Assembly: GCA_963556495.2 (NCBI GenBank)
Contig: OY747702.1
Location: 7,133,001-7,197,000, forward strand
Length of the DNA: 64,000 nt
Direction of reading: 5' to 3'
From: Valencia hispanica
Lineage: Eukaryota > Chordata > Actinopteri > Cyprinodontiformes > Valenciidae
Shown here: positions 41,901 through 53,947 of the stretch, one piece after another
How positions within the stretch are numbered: the stretch's first letter is position 1
Layout: the number at the start of each line of letters is the position of its first letter
Notes under the pieces: generated by a model
Databases searched by the model: none
Seen by the model: the letters and a program-made list of their open reading frames with translations, nothing else
Told to the model about the DNA's origin: nothing
Translations under genes and position numbers: made by a program

Positions 41901-43372
41901 GTTTATGTTGGGAAGATGACAAAATGTGGAAACATTCAAGGAGATATGAAACTGTAAATGTGTTATCACAGAATTGCAATGATCATGATTTTCAAACAGA
42001 GCTGAAATTACACTTCCCTTTTCTTTGATTTGTTTCTTTCACAGCATGATAAAAACTGATGAGTAGAACTAATACTGACAGCATTCCACTTAGTCCTGTT
42101 CATTAGTGTTGATGCCTTATTGTTGTGACTAACTTAGACACTTAAACAAAGCAGAGCCAATCTTAATACTGTTACTTACACGTCTTCCTGCTGTTAAAGC
42201 TGAGCTGTGCTGACAATGGCGTATTTAGAACAGATTAGTTCTTCCTCTACTCAAAGACGTTCACCACCACTGCAAACATTTACTACAACAGACAAACATG
42301 CAGTTTTTTATTGCTTGTTTTCCAAAGCAAATCTTTTGTCAGCTGAGTAAATTCTTGTGCTCTTGTGAGTATTTCCTGGATGAAATGTAGGGCCTGTCTT
42401 GACCAGAACTCTGGGAAAACTGAAGACCTGTCTCAGTTAGGTGATAAACTGAGAGTGATAAAAAAAAAACCAAAAAAAGCTTTTGTGTAATGAGATTTCA
42501 AATCAAACAGTACTTGAAGTAATTTTTCCAAAATGTTATCGGATAACAAGAAAATGTATAAAATAAAATCTACGATAAATAAATAACATACAACTGTCTA
42601 AATAGATTCCATTTAGGACACTACAACATCAATACTTTGGCTTTGGCTATCAGTAACAGGATGCAATGAGATGTGAGATCTACTTGTGTTTGCCATGATT
42701 TCTTTACCTGAAACTCCAGCACCTTTTCCCTTCTCCCATCCCTTAAGACTTAGTTTACCTGGAGGCTAGAAACATTGAGAAACTCTAGTGAAAGGCTGAT
42801 AAATTATCAGTTGTTGCTGATTTCAGGAGTGCGGTGTTGGGGCGTTGGGGGTTGATGAGACTACCAGTTGTCATTCTACTACAGCTAAGAGAACTAAAAC
42901 CACTAATCCTCACAGGACCACATATCAAAAAATTCAAACTAACCAATTAACGTTGATGTTATCTCCACATACCTGCATACCATTAGTGTAACTTTATTTT
43001 GCTCCTGTGATCTAAAGTTCAATATCCTCAAAGAACAAGATCTAAGCTAAAACTGCTATATGTGTCTGCATTCTAGTGAATATTTAGTGATCAAACTACA
43101 CATTATTATATGCTCTGTATGTGCTCTTTTTTAGGTGGGCAATAAATGTGGTTGATGTGTTAATTGCAATTAAGCATGCACTGTGTAGACAGATGTTCAC
43201 AGTTAGATAGTGGCAATGGTCAAGTGAATGTGCACAAGCATAGCAATTCCTTAATGTATCTATCTTTGATAATCATCTTTATGACAAACTTCAATCTGCT
43301 TAAGCGGTTTGAACAAAGTAAATTAATGTTGCAGATAAATAATTGATGGAGTTGGCCGGCAATTGAGCATGA
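41901..43372. other. Unassigned sequence
   Basis: No gene or repeat recognised in 1.5 kb. Confidence 0.45.
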
Positions 43373-43922
43373 GATGCATTTTCAATTCAGTTTCAATTCA
43401 GTTTATTTATATAGCGCCAATTCACAACAGATGTCATCTCAAGGCACTTAACAAGAAGTCATTTCAATACATTTATACAAACATTCCAATCAGTTCAAAA
43501 GTTTCCTATTTAAGGAATCCCAGCAGATTGCGTCAGTCATTGGCGTGAGGTTGGGCCCCGTTGATGCAGACTTTCCAACCACAGCAATCCTTCAGCCATC
43601 CCTCATACCGAGCAAGCATGTAGCGACGGTGGAGAGGAAAAAGTCCCCTTTAACAGGAAGGAACCTACAACAGAACCAGGCTCAGTAGGAGCGGCCATCT
43701 GCCATGACCGTCTGGGGGTTTGAGAAGACAGAGCAGAGACACAGAAGGAACAGAAGATCTGATATAAGAGTACTTTCTATCTTACAGAAAGTAAAAAGTT
43801 GATAACATGACACGGTGGATGTTCAGTTACTGGGAGGATCATCCCAGTCGATGCCCCCCGTCCAACAGGGCATTGCAGCCAAGCAAGATACCAGACCAGG
43901 TATATCTTCTATAGAGAGAGAA
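43373..43922 (-). mobile_element. L2 LINE 3' UTR fragment
   Basis: The tail TTTCAATTCAGTTTCAATTC and the TATATAGCGCCAATTCACAAC border continue through GCAGATTGCGTCAGTCATTGG and CGTCTGGGGGTTTGAGAAG, closely parallel to 18890-19385. It is 5'-truncated within the 3' UTR at about 43922, so it carries no coding part. Confidence 0.9.
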
Positions 43923-45564
43923 AAATATCACAGGATATTCTGTAATTAACGCTAGGGGTGTTGTTATTATTGGGAGGTATTAAAGTGGTGCACTGGAATG
44001 TGTACAGTGGGCCAAACAAGACTGTAACTGATACAAACTGCTATTTTTTAAGGTATATGCCTAAAACACAAAATCAGCACTAAGATTTAGGAAACACAAT
44101 TAACTGTCAGGAGAAATATTGTTACATATTAAATAAAAAGTGGATATTAGATATCGAAATGCAGGCTGAAGACTACATCTGAGTAACATATATTACATTG
44201 TTCTTCCTTTATTGAGGAAAACATCAACATAAGTAAACATGTATGTTAAACTTAAATCCCAACAGCTAAAACCCATTTGCTCTTCCTCATGGGCAGATGA
44301 AACAATGCACATTTTTATCTAAAGTACTGCCAAATATCTGAGCTTTACAGGCCGTGCACCAGCAAGACGGAACATTAAGTTTGTTTTTATAAAAGAAAGA
44401 AATGTGGTTGTTCAACAGATTTCCAACCAGAACTTCACTGTCATACAGCAGCACCTCAGTGACCAAGTTACTCATCACACGGAGAGGCAAAACATCTCAG
44501 AGGCAGATGAGAAATGTTTAATCTGAATATATGACAAATGTACCATTTTTACAGAATCGGCCAAAACACCATGACTGACACACATTGAAAGTCCTGCACG
44601 TCTGTGTGGATCTCCGTTTACAGAGACATTGTGTCAAATTAGCCTAAACAAACTGACCTTTAGACTTCCAATAAAAAACAAATTTAATGTTGATGCCAGA
44701 ATACAGACACAAAACACCCTCTGCCAAGCATAACCATGCTTTAGTTTTTTAAATGCTGTAATACTGGTTAAGAAAAGCTTTATTTGTCCACACCAGACTG
44801 AGTGACCCTTAAAGAATGTTTCTGCTTTCTTCTTTCCATTAACCTTGTCAAATCGCTGGTAAGCATAAGTTGGACTGTCCTGACATCACTTCCATAAAAC
44901 AGCATAAGACACACAAAAAATGAACTCCAGTTCTACAATATTATGTAAAAGAGACCAAGCTCATACTGTTAAATAGTTCTGAAAATGACTAGCCTTTCAG
45001 TTCAGGGCTGTCAGCCTGTCGGATTCATCAAAAAGTCCCAGCCAACAACAGCTGTATGACCTGGACTTGAGGTTACAAGAACAAGCACTATTAATTCTTA
45101 AGCAGAGAGCTGATCTGTTTCCCTACATTTATGTGAGTTAATGCTGAAGCAAGTAGGAGCTTCAAGGCTTAAAGAGTAACTTAACCCCAAAACAACTTTT
45201 TTTGCCTATAAACTGTATAAATGAGTATTTACCAATGCAATCTTTCAGTTTCTGGGGATTTTTTTACATTTTGGTGTAAACTTGTTTAATTCTAAACTTT
45301 TTGGTCTAAAAACGTCTTAGTGCAGCCCTCTTAGGGTTGAACGGTGGCTACTGCATTTTAATTTTGTGATTGGTGGAGAGCGGTACATCTTTACGTCACA
45401 GGCATCGACTGTGTCACAGCAGCCATGGTCTCACAGACACGCCCCGTGGGTTGGGGGATAAAACTATCAGACATACCGGCCCCGTGGCGAGTTTGGAGTG
45501 GGATTGCGTTTTTCAGGTTACCATTATTATCACATTAGCACTTAGTTAGCATAGCTAACATACT
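43923..45564. other. Unassigned sequence
   Basis: No gene recognised. From about 45170 the sequence (ACTTAACCCCAAAACAAC) and the TTAGCATAGCTAAC words near 45545 resemble edges of CpG-rich fish repeats, but no termini are defined. Confidence 0.4.
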
Positions 45565-45875
45565 GTTTTAAACGTTAGCCTATGTTAGCATCACCACTCA
45601 GAGACTGGACTCCTCCTGTCTCATTCTCCCTCAGCAGCAGCGCCAGCCTCGGACAGCACCGACTCAGCGCCCCGAGCCAGGGGCTCGAATTGATACGGCT
45701 CGCGGCCGCTGGGCTCCATAAAGCCTCCCTCTATCCCCGGTGACGGCGGAGGAGATCCGCTGGCTCAGGGCGCCGAGCCACAGCCGCCCAATGCCGGCGC
45801 CGGCCTCAAGGCAGAGGGAGACAAGGGGAGTCCAGTCTCTGAGTGGTAATGCTAACATAGACTAACGTTCAAAAC
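45565..45875. repeat. Inverted repeat around a CpG-rich core
   Basis: The arms 45565-45622 and 45818-45875 are reverse complements with about five differences (GTTAGCATCACCACTCAGAG against the complement of CTCTGAGTGGTAATGCTAAC). The 195-bp spacer is CpG-rich (GGCTCGCGGCCGCTGGGC, GCCGGCGCCGG). It resembles a foldback element; a small unmethylated CpG cluster is also possible. Confidence 0.85.
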
Positions 45876-45959
45876 AGATGAATGTTGATCAGATCGATCA
45901 GTCGCAAAACTGCCAACGTCACTTTGGTCACTGTCCATGTTTCAGTGTCAGATTAATCT

Positions 45960-48352
45960 AGCTGTCAGTGTCCTCCTGAACACACCCCCATGTTCCCCCC
46001 TCCGCTCATCCTCCACACTTGGCCATAACCCTCTTTGCTTCCTGGCACCGCCCACTTTGTAGAATTTTTCAAATGTTGTCTGTGGGCAGGGTTATGATTT
46101 TCTTCTTTCAACCATTATTTTGAGGCTGAAACAATAAAAGTTTGTGTAAAAACTATCAAAGAGTATTCTGAGTAATGGTGAAAATATCAATAAAAATATC
46201 AAAATTGTTCAGAGCTTTTCTGCTGACATAACTGCTGTTACCGTAATCTTGGAGGTCAACAAATAACTGATTCATCCAGAAAGACACCAGGGGGAGGTTT
46301 ACTCTGATGACCATTTCCAAGCTGGTCATCATGAAGGACAGACATTTTACCTGAGCTACGATTAGCTACAGGGAAGTGTCCAGGTAGTAATAGAAGCTTG
46401 TAGGAACGCTTTGATGATGATGTGAAAAATATCTTGCCATTCAGTGCTGTCAGACTAAAAGAAAAATTCTGACCTGCCTAAGTGTGTACAAGTTTAAAAG
46501 TAACGAAACAAATGAAATAATAATTCAGGAGATCAGGACAATGCATCTTGTAGCTGCAGCCAGCTTCCTCCAGCTATACAGAAGACCGTAGTACTGAATC
46601 AACCTGAGAAACATGGTGGTAATGGCAGACGGAGGGCAAATGCAGCTATTTCATACAAATTATGGGAGAAAATCAGTTTGTTTCCATCTGAGTGTTGTTT
46701 GTTTCTCCCTGTGTCTTCTGTTTCATTTTTTTGTGGTGAGCAATAGTGGAACTGATACAAAACATACAGACATATGGGAGCTGTTTAAAGCTGCAGCATT
46801 ATATAGAAATAAAATATGGGAATTAATATCATCATAAATGTAATATTAATTAGTTAGTCAGTGTCTTTTTTCTCTCCAGAGAGTGTGTACAAACAGTTTA
46901 TCTGAACTTCAAAATGTAAATTAACACATATCCCTGAACAAGCTTGTTAGTGACTGATGGTGTGCAACTGGGAAATGTGCTTATCCAGAAAAAAAGTCTA
47001 GAGCTGATTAAGTTCCAGTCTTCCCCTTTTTTAAGACAGCTACAATCAAAGTTGAAGAGTTCTTAATTTATGAGTCTGTTGTTTAATAAAAACAATTTAA
47101 ATGCTGGAGTTGTGAATAAAAAATACAGATTGTACCTGTTTTTGTCCTCAGTGCCAATGGCTTTTTAGAAAAGCCATTGCTTAAATGTACAACCTTTAAA
47201 GCAATGTCATTTTAAGACAGCAGGGTTTGAATTGAGCTTCAGTCAGGCTAGAAAAACATAGAACAGACCAACTATCCTGGAGAGATGACAGCAACAAAAT
47301 TGAGAGAGAGAGGGGAACACTGGCAGAGTTTCAGTGACATGATAGCCTTTCTTACGTGAATGGGAAGAAGACAGATGGGAGATAGGAAAGCTTGGATCAG
47401 AAAACCAATTTGCTATTCACATTATCTACAGTATAAGTCTTTCTTCCAGCACATTCAGCTGCTAACCTCGCCGCTGTGGTTTGTGGCTGATGGGCTTCTC
47501 ACTATTCTATCACTACCCACTCTCACAAATAAACGCTCTCTCAGACAAAAAGTGATGACTTACATATCACTGGCTTTCACAGACAGAATGCCCCTTAGTA
47601 TTACAGTCCCACAGAGAATAGATAGCAGGCTCTGTTTTAGCTCTTTTGCATGTGCTGTACTGATAGATAATAAGCTTTATATTTAGATGAGTCTTACCAA
47701 GATGTTAGCAGTTAGCTATGACTGTGGATTTTAGTGTCACCTGAGGAGGAATACTTGTGGTCTTACTTCATGGAAGCCTATTTTTTTTTACCTCAGAACA
47801 ATGCTGTCAGATGAGAAACTGCAGCACCACAAAACCAACATTAGGTTCTCAAAGAGTAACAAAGAGTATTTTAATAAAAAACATTTATTTTTTTATAAAA
47901 ATGACAAGCATGCAACATTTTGCTGCAGAATGCAGTCATGTTTGTTCACAACGCCAATCAGTAAAGATTTTCTGAAAAAATGCAACTGAGTTCATCAAGT
48001 CCCTGACTTTGCAAAAATCCCCTTTCTTTATGGAGCATGCAGCAAAAGTAGAAAGAAACGAGTTCCTTTTAACATGAAGAAACCCTCTCCGGAGCCAATT
48101 TTCATGAGCAATTGATTTAAAAAGACAGAAAACAAAAAACAAATCATCATTGATCCAAGGCCGGTTCTACACTGATATGTAAGGGGGCAGACAGAAATAT
48201 GAAAGGGGCACATGGTGGTAACTGAGGAGGGAAAGGGGTGGGTTGATTGTGAGAATGCTCTGGATAACTATTTTTGTCATGTAATTGGATTGCACTTTGT
48301 CCGGCTTCAACCCTAGGATCTGTCCAACTTGGGTGTCCCACCTAAAGGCTAA
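45960..48352. other. Unassigned sequence
   Basis: 2.4 kb without a recognisable gene. Frames are at most 108 codons (47360-47686, plus) and lack motifs. The right edge (48145-48350) precedes the TAA target site of the next element. Confidence 0.45.
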
Positions 48353-48433
48353 CCCCGATTTCCACTGCATGCGCTCCGCTCCGGTCCGCCACGCACTCCG
48401 CAGGCATTCGCAATTTCCACTGCATGCGCTCTA

Positions 48434-49934
48434 CAGCCGTGGCCAAAAGTTTTGAGAATTACATAAATATTGGAAATTGGAAAAGTTGCTGCTTAAGTTT
48501 TTATAATAGCAATTTGCATATACTCCAGAATGTTATGAACAGTGATCAGATGAATTGCACAGTCCTTCTTTGCCATGAAAATTCCACTGCATTTCATTGC
48601 TGTCATTAAAGGACCTGCAGAGATCATTTCAGTAATCATCTTGTTAACTCAGGTGAGAATGTTGACAAGCACAAGGCTGGAGATCATTATGTCAGGCTGA
48701 TTGGGTTAGAATGGCAGACTTGACATGTTAAAAGGAGGGTGATGCTTGAAATCTTTGTTCTTCCATTGTTAACCATGGTGACCTGCAAAGAAACGTGTGC
48801 AGCCATCATTGCGTTGCATAAAAATGGCTTAACAGGCAAGGATATTGTGGCTACTAAAATTGCACCTAAATCAACAATTTATAGGATTATCAAGAACTTC
48901 AAGGAAAGAGGTTCAATTCTTGTTAAGAAGGCTTCAGGGCGTCCAAGAAAGTCCTGGCTGCGGGATCTGAGTGCCACCAGTGCAGAGCTTGCTCAGGAAT
49001 GGCAACAGGCAGGTGTGAGCGCATCTGCACGCACAGTGAGGCGAAGACTTTTGGAAGATGGCCTGGTGCCAAGAAGGGCAGCAAAGAAACCACTTCTCTC
49101 CATAAAAACATCAGGGACAGATTGATCTTCAGCAGAAAGTATGGTGAATGGGCTGCTGAGGACTGGGGCAAAGTCATATTCTCTGAAGAAGCCTCTGTCC
49201 GATTGTTTGGGGCATCTGGAAAAAGGCTTGTCTGGAGAAGAAAAGGTGAGCGCTACCATCAGTCCTGTGTCATGCCAACAGTAAAGCATCCTGAGACCAT
49301 TCATGTGTGGGGTTGCTTCTCATCCAAGAGAGTGGGCTCACTTACAATTTTGCCCAAATACACAGCCATGAATAAAGAATGGTACCAAAACACCCTCCAA
49401 CAGCAACTTCTTCCAACAATCCAACAACAGTTTGGTGAAGAACAATGCATTTTCCAGCACGATGGAGCCCCGTGCCATAAGGCAAAAGTCATAACTAAGT
49501 GGCTCGGGGACCAAAACTTAGAAATTTTGGGTCCATGGCCTGGAAACTCCCCAGATCTTAATCCCATTGAGAACTTGTGTTCAGTCCTCAAGAGACGAGT
49601 GGACAAACAAAAACCCACTAATTCTGACAAACTCCAAGGAAGTGATTATGAAAGAATGGGTTACTATCAACCAGGATTTGGCTCAGAAGTTGATTGAGAG
49701 CATGCCCAGTCGAATTGCAGAGGTCCTGAAAAAGAAGGGCCAACACTGCAAATACTGACTCTTTGCATAAATGTCATGTAATTGTCAATAAAAGCCTTTG
49801 AAACGTATAAAGTCCTTGTAATTATATTTCAGTACATCACAGAAACAACTGAAACAAAGATCTAAAAGTAGTTTTGCAGCAAACTTTGTGAAAACTAATA
49901 TTTGTGTCATTCTCAAAACTTTTGGCCACAACTG
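48434..49934 (+). mobile_element. Tc1-like transposon, near full length
   Basis: The element is bounded by TA (48432-48433 and 49935-49936). Terminal inverted repeats begin CAGCCGTGGCCAAAAGTTTT and end AACTTTTGGCCACAACTG. At 1501 bp it is typical for Tc1/mariner and carries a nearly complete transposase gene with an AATAAA-type signal after it (49788). It sits inside a Harbinger-like MITE, so it inserted later. Confidence 0.95.
48775..49758 (+). pseudogene. Tc1-like DD35E transposase, two frameshifts
   Basis: Frame 1 (from ATG 48775) has CKETCAAIIALHKNGLTGKD and SARTVRRRLLEDGL (the two helix-turn-helix parts); about a dozen residues seem missing after ASGRPRKS. A shift near 49103 leads to NIRDRLIFSRKY, VIFSEEASVRLFG, IHVWGCFSS, CIFQHDGAPCH and NSPDLNPIENLC; a further shift near 49639 leads to VIMKEWVTINQDL and AEVLKKKGQHCKY. 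The first catalytic Asp is Glu here (49185-49187); the second Asp (49461-49463) and the Glu (49569-49571) are present with 35 codons between them. Dead by these lesions. DD35E spacing has been described for a Tc1/mariner lineage (Traveler); the membership is inference. Confidence 0.9.
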
Positions 49935-50475
49935 TAGATCCGATCAGCTCCGGTCTGCAGCCCAGAGGCGGTCAAAGAAGCATGCGCAGGAATTGCGAGA
50001 TCTCACGATAAAAGCCAGTAATAAATGCGGAAGTCAGAACAAAATTCTTCATTACGAAAACGAACAGAAAAGAACAGTTATTCTCTGTTATTCTGTGTCA
50101 AGATATTTTGCACAACATATGTATAAATATACGCGGGCTTATATTAATATAAAATGTCTAGACCGTCTTTATTGATTTATTTTGAAAAACACCCGGAAAT
50201 GTGGTTGTTCTATATCCGGTTGGCGCTTAGTTATTTGTGTAGATTGACTGGGGACTTGATCCGGCGTTCGGCAAAAATAGAACCGATCCTATTTTTGTCA
50301 TATGGCCAGCACCCTGCGCTGCTCGGTGGCGGCGGTGGAAATGCTCTCATTGACTACAATGGGAGCGTTTTTGCTGCGGAGTGCGTGCCGGAGCAGAGTG
50401 CATGCAGTGGAAATTGGGGGTAAGCTTCTGCTGGTGCAGTTCTTAAGGTCACTGAGGTATGCAAACACTCTGACC

Positions 50476-50697
50476 TCAATGGTAAATGGACTGGACATTT
50501 ACACTGGAGCCACATTCACCTGCACTTGCACACTCACAAACACGTGCACATTCATAAACCGATACAATAGGCAACTTGTGGTTAGGTCCCTTGCCCAGGT
50601 GCACATCGACATATGACAAGAGCAAGCTGGAATAGAACCTACAACCCTCCAATTGCAATACAACAACTCTACCTACTGAGTCACAGTTGCCCCAATA
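50476..50697 (-). mobile_element. tRNA-derived SINE-like module
   Basis: The minus strand reads TGACTCAGTAGGTAGAG (box A-like, 50667-50683) and GGTTCTATTCC (box B-like, 50629-50639), then GGGCAAGGGACCTAACCACA and GTGAATGTGGCTCCAGTGTA, ending in CAGTCCATTTACCATTG near 50476. This order is that of a very common fish repeat. TSD not identified. Confidence 0.65.
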
Positions 50698-50870
50698 AGG
50701 TGGCAATCCCTCAGGGGAAAAATAAAAATAAAATGAAATATTCCTCATCCGATTTTAGCCACTGGAAACAGGCCATTGCCTAGGGCGCTATCTGCTGGAG
50801 GGGGCGCCAAATCCCAATTATTATTATTATTTATTTATTTTTTATTATTATTTCTTTTTATATCTTTTTA

Positions 50871-50871
<1 letters not shown>

Positions 50872-50943
<72 letters not shown>
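50872..50943. repeat. (TTA)n microsatellite
   Basis: About 24 ATT units; the Tyr-rich open frame across it is spurious. Confidence 0.95.
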
Positions 50944-50944
<1 letters not shown>

Positions 50945-51177
50945 TCACGCTGTTTGACAAACCATTCATTTCACACAAAAAGTATAAAATGTGATAATTA
51001 AAAAACATAAATTAAATAGCTCAAAATGTTGCTACGTGATGAATGATAACCTGGTGCCCTGTAACTGCTGCTGCCGGTTGCGGCTAAGCTAGGTGGGGGA
51101 GGGGCGTGCATCCATTCAGTAGTTGTTATTTTATAATGCTGATGGACCATTGTTAGCAATTCATTAAAACTCTTTAA

Positions 51178-51262
51178 ATGAAAAGGCAACAAAACAAGCC
51201 CTCAGGGGCAGCTTTGAGAAAAAGAATGAAGGAAGAGGAGGAAAAAGGGGCTCAAAGTATAG
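51178..51262 (+). pseudogene. First exon of a hAT transposase
   Basis: ATG 51178 begins a Lys/Glu-rich peptide with the run KPSGAALRKKR and EEEEKGAQS, as in the N-terminus of hAT-type proteins related to ZMYM/TTF zinc-finger genes. It ends at a GTATGT donor at 51263. The following exons with the zinc finger and the DDE/RNase H-like domain are not in the element. Confidence 0.55.
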
Positions 51263-51829
51263 GTATGTCGATCTGATTTACATTAAATTGTGTGCATTTT
51301 CACTGGAGCTATCATTTAGACATTTAGCAACAGTTAGCTGAGACCAAAGGCCTATTGTACTGTTAGTATTATGCCCCCCACTTACTATATTGTAGTATTT
51401 TACACCAAAGTTGTGTTATGTTTTATTTGCAATTATTTACTATTTACGATATTTTTAGAGTTGCACTATTGTTTTCTTTAGTCTATTAAACTAAACTTGT
51501 GTTATTTTATTTACTATGTAGAAATGGTTGTTATTTACGACGTATTGCATATTTGTTTTCAGTCTTTTAACACCTAAAAGTAAATGCATTTTATCAGTTG
51601 TTACTTTTTGTAATTGTTTACTGTTAATATTGTTTTGAGCGTGTGTTTTGTTTCATTGCATTGTTCCATTTATAGTCTGTACTATTCATTTTGGTATAAA
51701 TAAATATTTATTGCAACGTAATCCAGTTATTGAGTTATCTTGTTTGTGTTCCAGACTGTAGGGGGTGACTTTTTCACCTAAGGCACCACGCAGCTCAGGG
51801 CTGGCCCTGGATGAAATGGTGAAGAACAT

Positions 51830-52890
51830 CCGATGCCTAGAATTGACTGTGGAAGTAAATATTGGATATGGAAATGAGACGACTTTAACGATGATTACAC
51901 AAAGGGATAAACAGCCTGGCAGCCCTGTGTTAATCACTACCTGGTCCAACACCCTTGCACAGAAATCCCAGGAAAACACTGCTCCCCCAGCCAAAACAAG
52001 GTGCTTAACTGGGAGAACACCACATTCACAGTTTGATGAAGAATGGCCGCCTCAAAGCACATCAATGCGTCTACACCTGCACAGAAGAAAAGAAAACCAA
52101 AAATTGCAACCCAAAACAAAATATAATACTCTGCTTGAAATCCCACTGCAAAACAGAAATGCAGACCTCAGTTCCCCAACAGACAACGCAGCACACAGTA
52201 CCAGCCAAGGTCACCAGGAGAAATCCAGCCACATGAAGAAAGTAAGAACTCACCCAGCAAAAGTTCTAATAATTCATGATGGTTCAATAAATGGCATAAC
52301 TATCCGAAAGCTCGTTATCTATGCAGGACCTACTGATGTAGCCAAAAAAACAGTCAGAGATCCTGAATAAGGATTTCTGATGTGCTACAGAAACTCGGGG
52401 GCCGGACATACACATCTTTATCAGCAGACCACTGCCTGAATGGAATGATGAAAGAACACCTGTGCTGACCATTGAATTAGATTTATCAACAATTTTAAAA
52501 TATTCTGTGGTGCACAACATCTCTTCACAAACAACACACGTTATCTAAACAGAGCAAGACTGAGACTACTAACCTCGAACATGTTCTGCTACCTCCGTCT
52601 AAAAGTTCTGGATGTTCCAAAACATACACGGCCTGCAGAGATAACCAGAGAACAAACACTTCCTACCTCTTCTATGACTGCACCAGCAGCGAGCAGAGAC
52701 ATAAAGCGCTAACCCCAGCATTTTTCAACCTCACCTTCAATCTCTCGTCGACAACAAATGACTCTCCCTTCAAAAACTTCACTGACAGACTGAAGGCACA
52801 AATTTCGATTAGGACACAACTAACGCCGAAACTTGGACGACATCAGGCCCCTAGCACTATCACTAAATGTACTCCGCCAATACAACAACT
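51830..52890 (+). pseudogene. L2 ORF1 relic, SGNH/esterase type
   Basis: The first frame (to the stop at 52368-52370) has a short heptad-like region (VKNIRCLELTVEVNIG), a low-complexity linker, then AKVLIIHDGSINGITIRKL (52258 onwards) where the SGNH block I GDS is read as HDG, followed directly by VIYAGPTDVAKK, a decayed GTND block III. The intervening segment is deleted. After 52370 broken frames continue with IRFINNFKIF and RARLRLLTSNMFCYLR, as in the L2 ORF1 C-terminus. The esterase function is known for L2 and CR1 ORF1 proteins; here it is dead. Confidence 0.65.
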
Positions 52891-53464
52891 GGTAATAACA
52901 GATATCTGATATAGAAGGGGGAGGAAAGTAATTGTACTCCAATCGTCTCCTAGAATTTGTCTGGTCACCCTGAAAGTAGTAGTTCAGTGCTTATAACCAG
53001 AAGAAAACAAAAAATTAAAGCCAAATGCTCTCATTTTAAACCAAGCCTCAAACTGATCCCGTCAGAAAGTTCCGCTACCAATCACCAAAGTACTTAAATT
53101 AGCTTTATTAAACATTAGGTCTCTGTCTGGGAAGTCGTTTCGAATGAATGACTTCATCACAGAGCTTAATGTACATGCTCTGTTTCTATTGGAAACCTGG
53201 TTAGACGTAAATATTGAAACATGTGCATTAATAGAATCGACTCAAATTTCATAAGCGAGAGCAGAAAACACAGACAAGAATTAGGCTTAGCCCTAATTAT
53301 TATTTATAACTCAGTGATTGAGGCTTAGCCACAATTATTCATAACTCAGGGAACTTTCAAGAAGTATTCCTAGGCACATTTGACTCTTTTGAGTATCCAG
53401 CTCTCCAAGTTAGGGATTATAACAAAGCCTTATTTCTATGTTAGAGATAGTCTAGACACCTACC

Positions 53465-53947
53465 TGTCAAAATGCAAATAGGCCGCGCCTACCAGCCGAA
53501 AATAGGCCATGCCCACCTGTCAAAATAGGCCACGTCCACCTGGCAAAATAGACCGTGCCCACCTGTCAAAATAAACCCCTTTCCGGTGGCCCCGCCCTTC
53601 CGGTTCCGGTTCAAGACCTTCCGGTTCAAATTCCTCCGGTTCCGGGTACGCCCGTTTCGTGCCTCCTAGGATCCAATGTCAGACACTGCACCCAATTGTA
53701 TAAATGGCTCCCTCTAGTGGTTCAAAATTAATATTACACCTTAACATATACATGGCTCCCTCTAGTGGTCCAATAAATAGTATTACACCAAAATATATAA
53801 ATGGCTCCCTCTAGTGGTTCAAAAATAGTATTATACCAAAATGTCTAAATAATCCCCCTAGTTTTTCAAAATTAAGATTGCAGGTGGGCGTGGTCTATTT
53901 TGACATGTGGGCGTGGCCTGATTTGACAGCTCATTTGCATTTTGACA
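53465..53947. mobile_element. MITE with 15-bp perfect terminal inverted repeats
   Basis: The ends TGTCAAAATGCAAAT and ATTTGCATTTTGACA are exact inverses. Next to the left end are about four tandem copies of a 22-28-bp unit (AATAGGCCACGCCCACCTGTC type); next to the right end are two copies inverted (GGGCGTGGTCTATTTTGACA). The middle holds CCGGTTC repeats and a 48-bp tandem array. It is non-coding and interrupts the L2 endonuclease. No clear TSD; superfamily unknown. Confidence 0.85.
53700..53885. repeat. Four-unit ~48-bp tandem array within the MITE
   Basis: Units start at about 53704, 53752, 53801 and 53850, each with ATGGCTCCCTCTAGTGGT, then CAAAA(T)TA and TATTA(C/T)ACC. The fourth unit is the most diverged. 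Confidence 0.85.

Larger units (their letters stand above)
48353..50420. mobile_element. Harbinger-like MITE holding a Tc1 insertion
   Basis: The left end CCCCGATTTCCACTGCATGC (48353) and right end GCATGCAGTGGAAATTGGGGG (50420) are inverted, with similarity continuing through GCTCCGGTCCGCCACGCACTC and its complement. TAA flanks both sides (48350-48352 and 50421-50423), the 3-bp TWA duplication of PIF/Harbinger. Without the nested Tc1 it is about 565 bp and non-coding. Its right part shares TTGACTACAATGGGAG with the element at 21822. Confidence 0.75.
50760..51809 (+). mobile_element. hAT-like deletion derivative
   Basis: The left border CACTGG...TTGCCTAGGGCGC with GGGGCGCCAAATCC, and the right border AGGCACCACGCAGCTCAGGGCTGGCCCTG, match the general form of hAT ends with GGGCCGGCCCTG-type termini. 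The terminal match is imperfect and no 8-bp duplication is visible. The interior keeps a first transposase exon but no catalytic region, and a (TTA)n tract lies in it. Confidence 0.5.

Noticed and set aside
50776..50994. Tyr-rich 72-codon protein
   Set aside because: It is a direct translation of the (TTA)n microsatellite.
53700..53885. CRISPR-like array
   Set aside because: The units are contiguous tandem repeats without unique spacers, inside a eukaryotic MITE.
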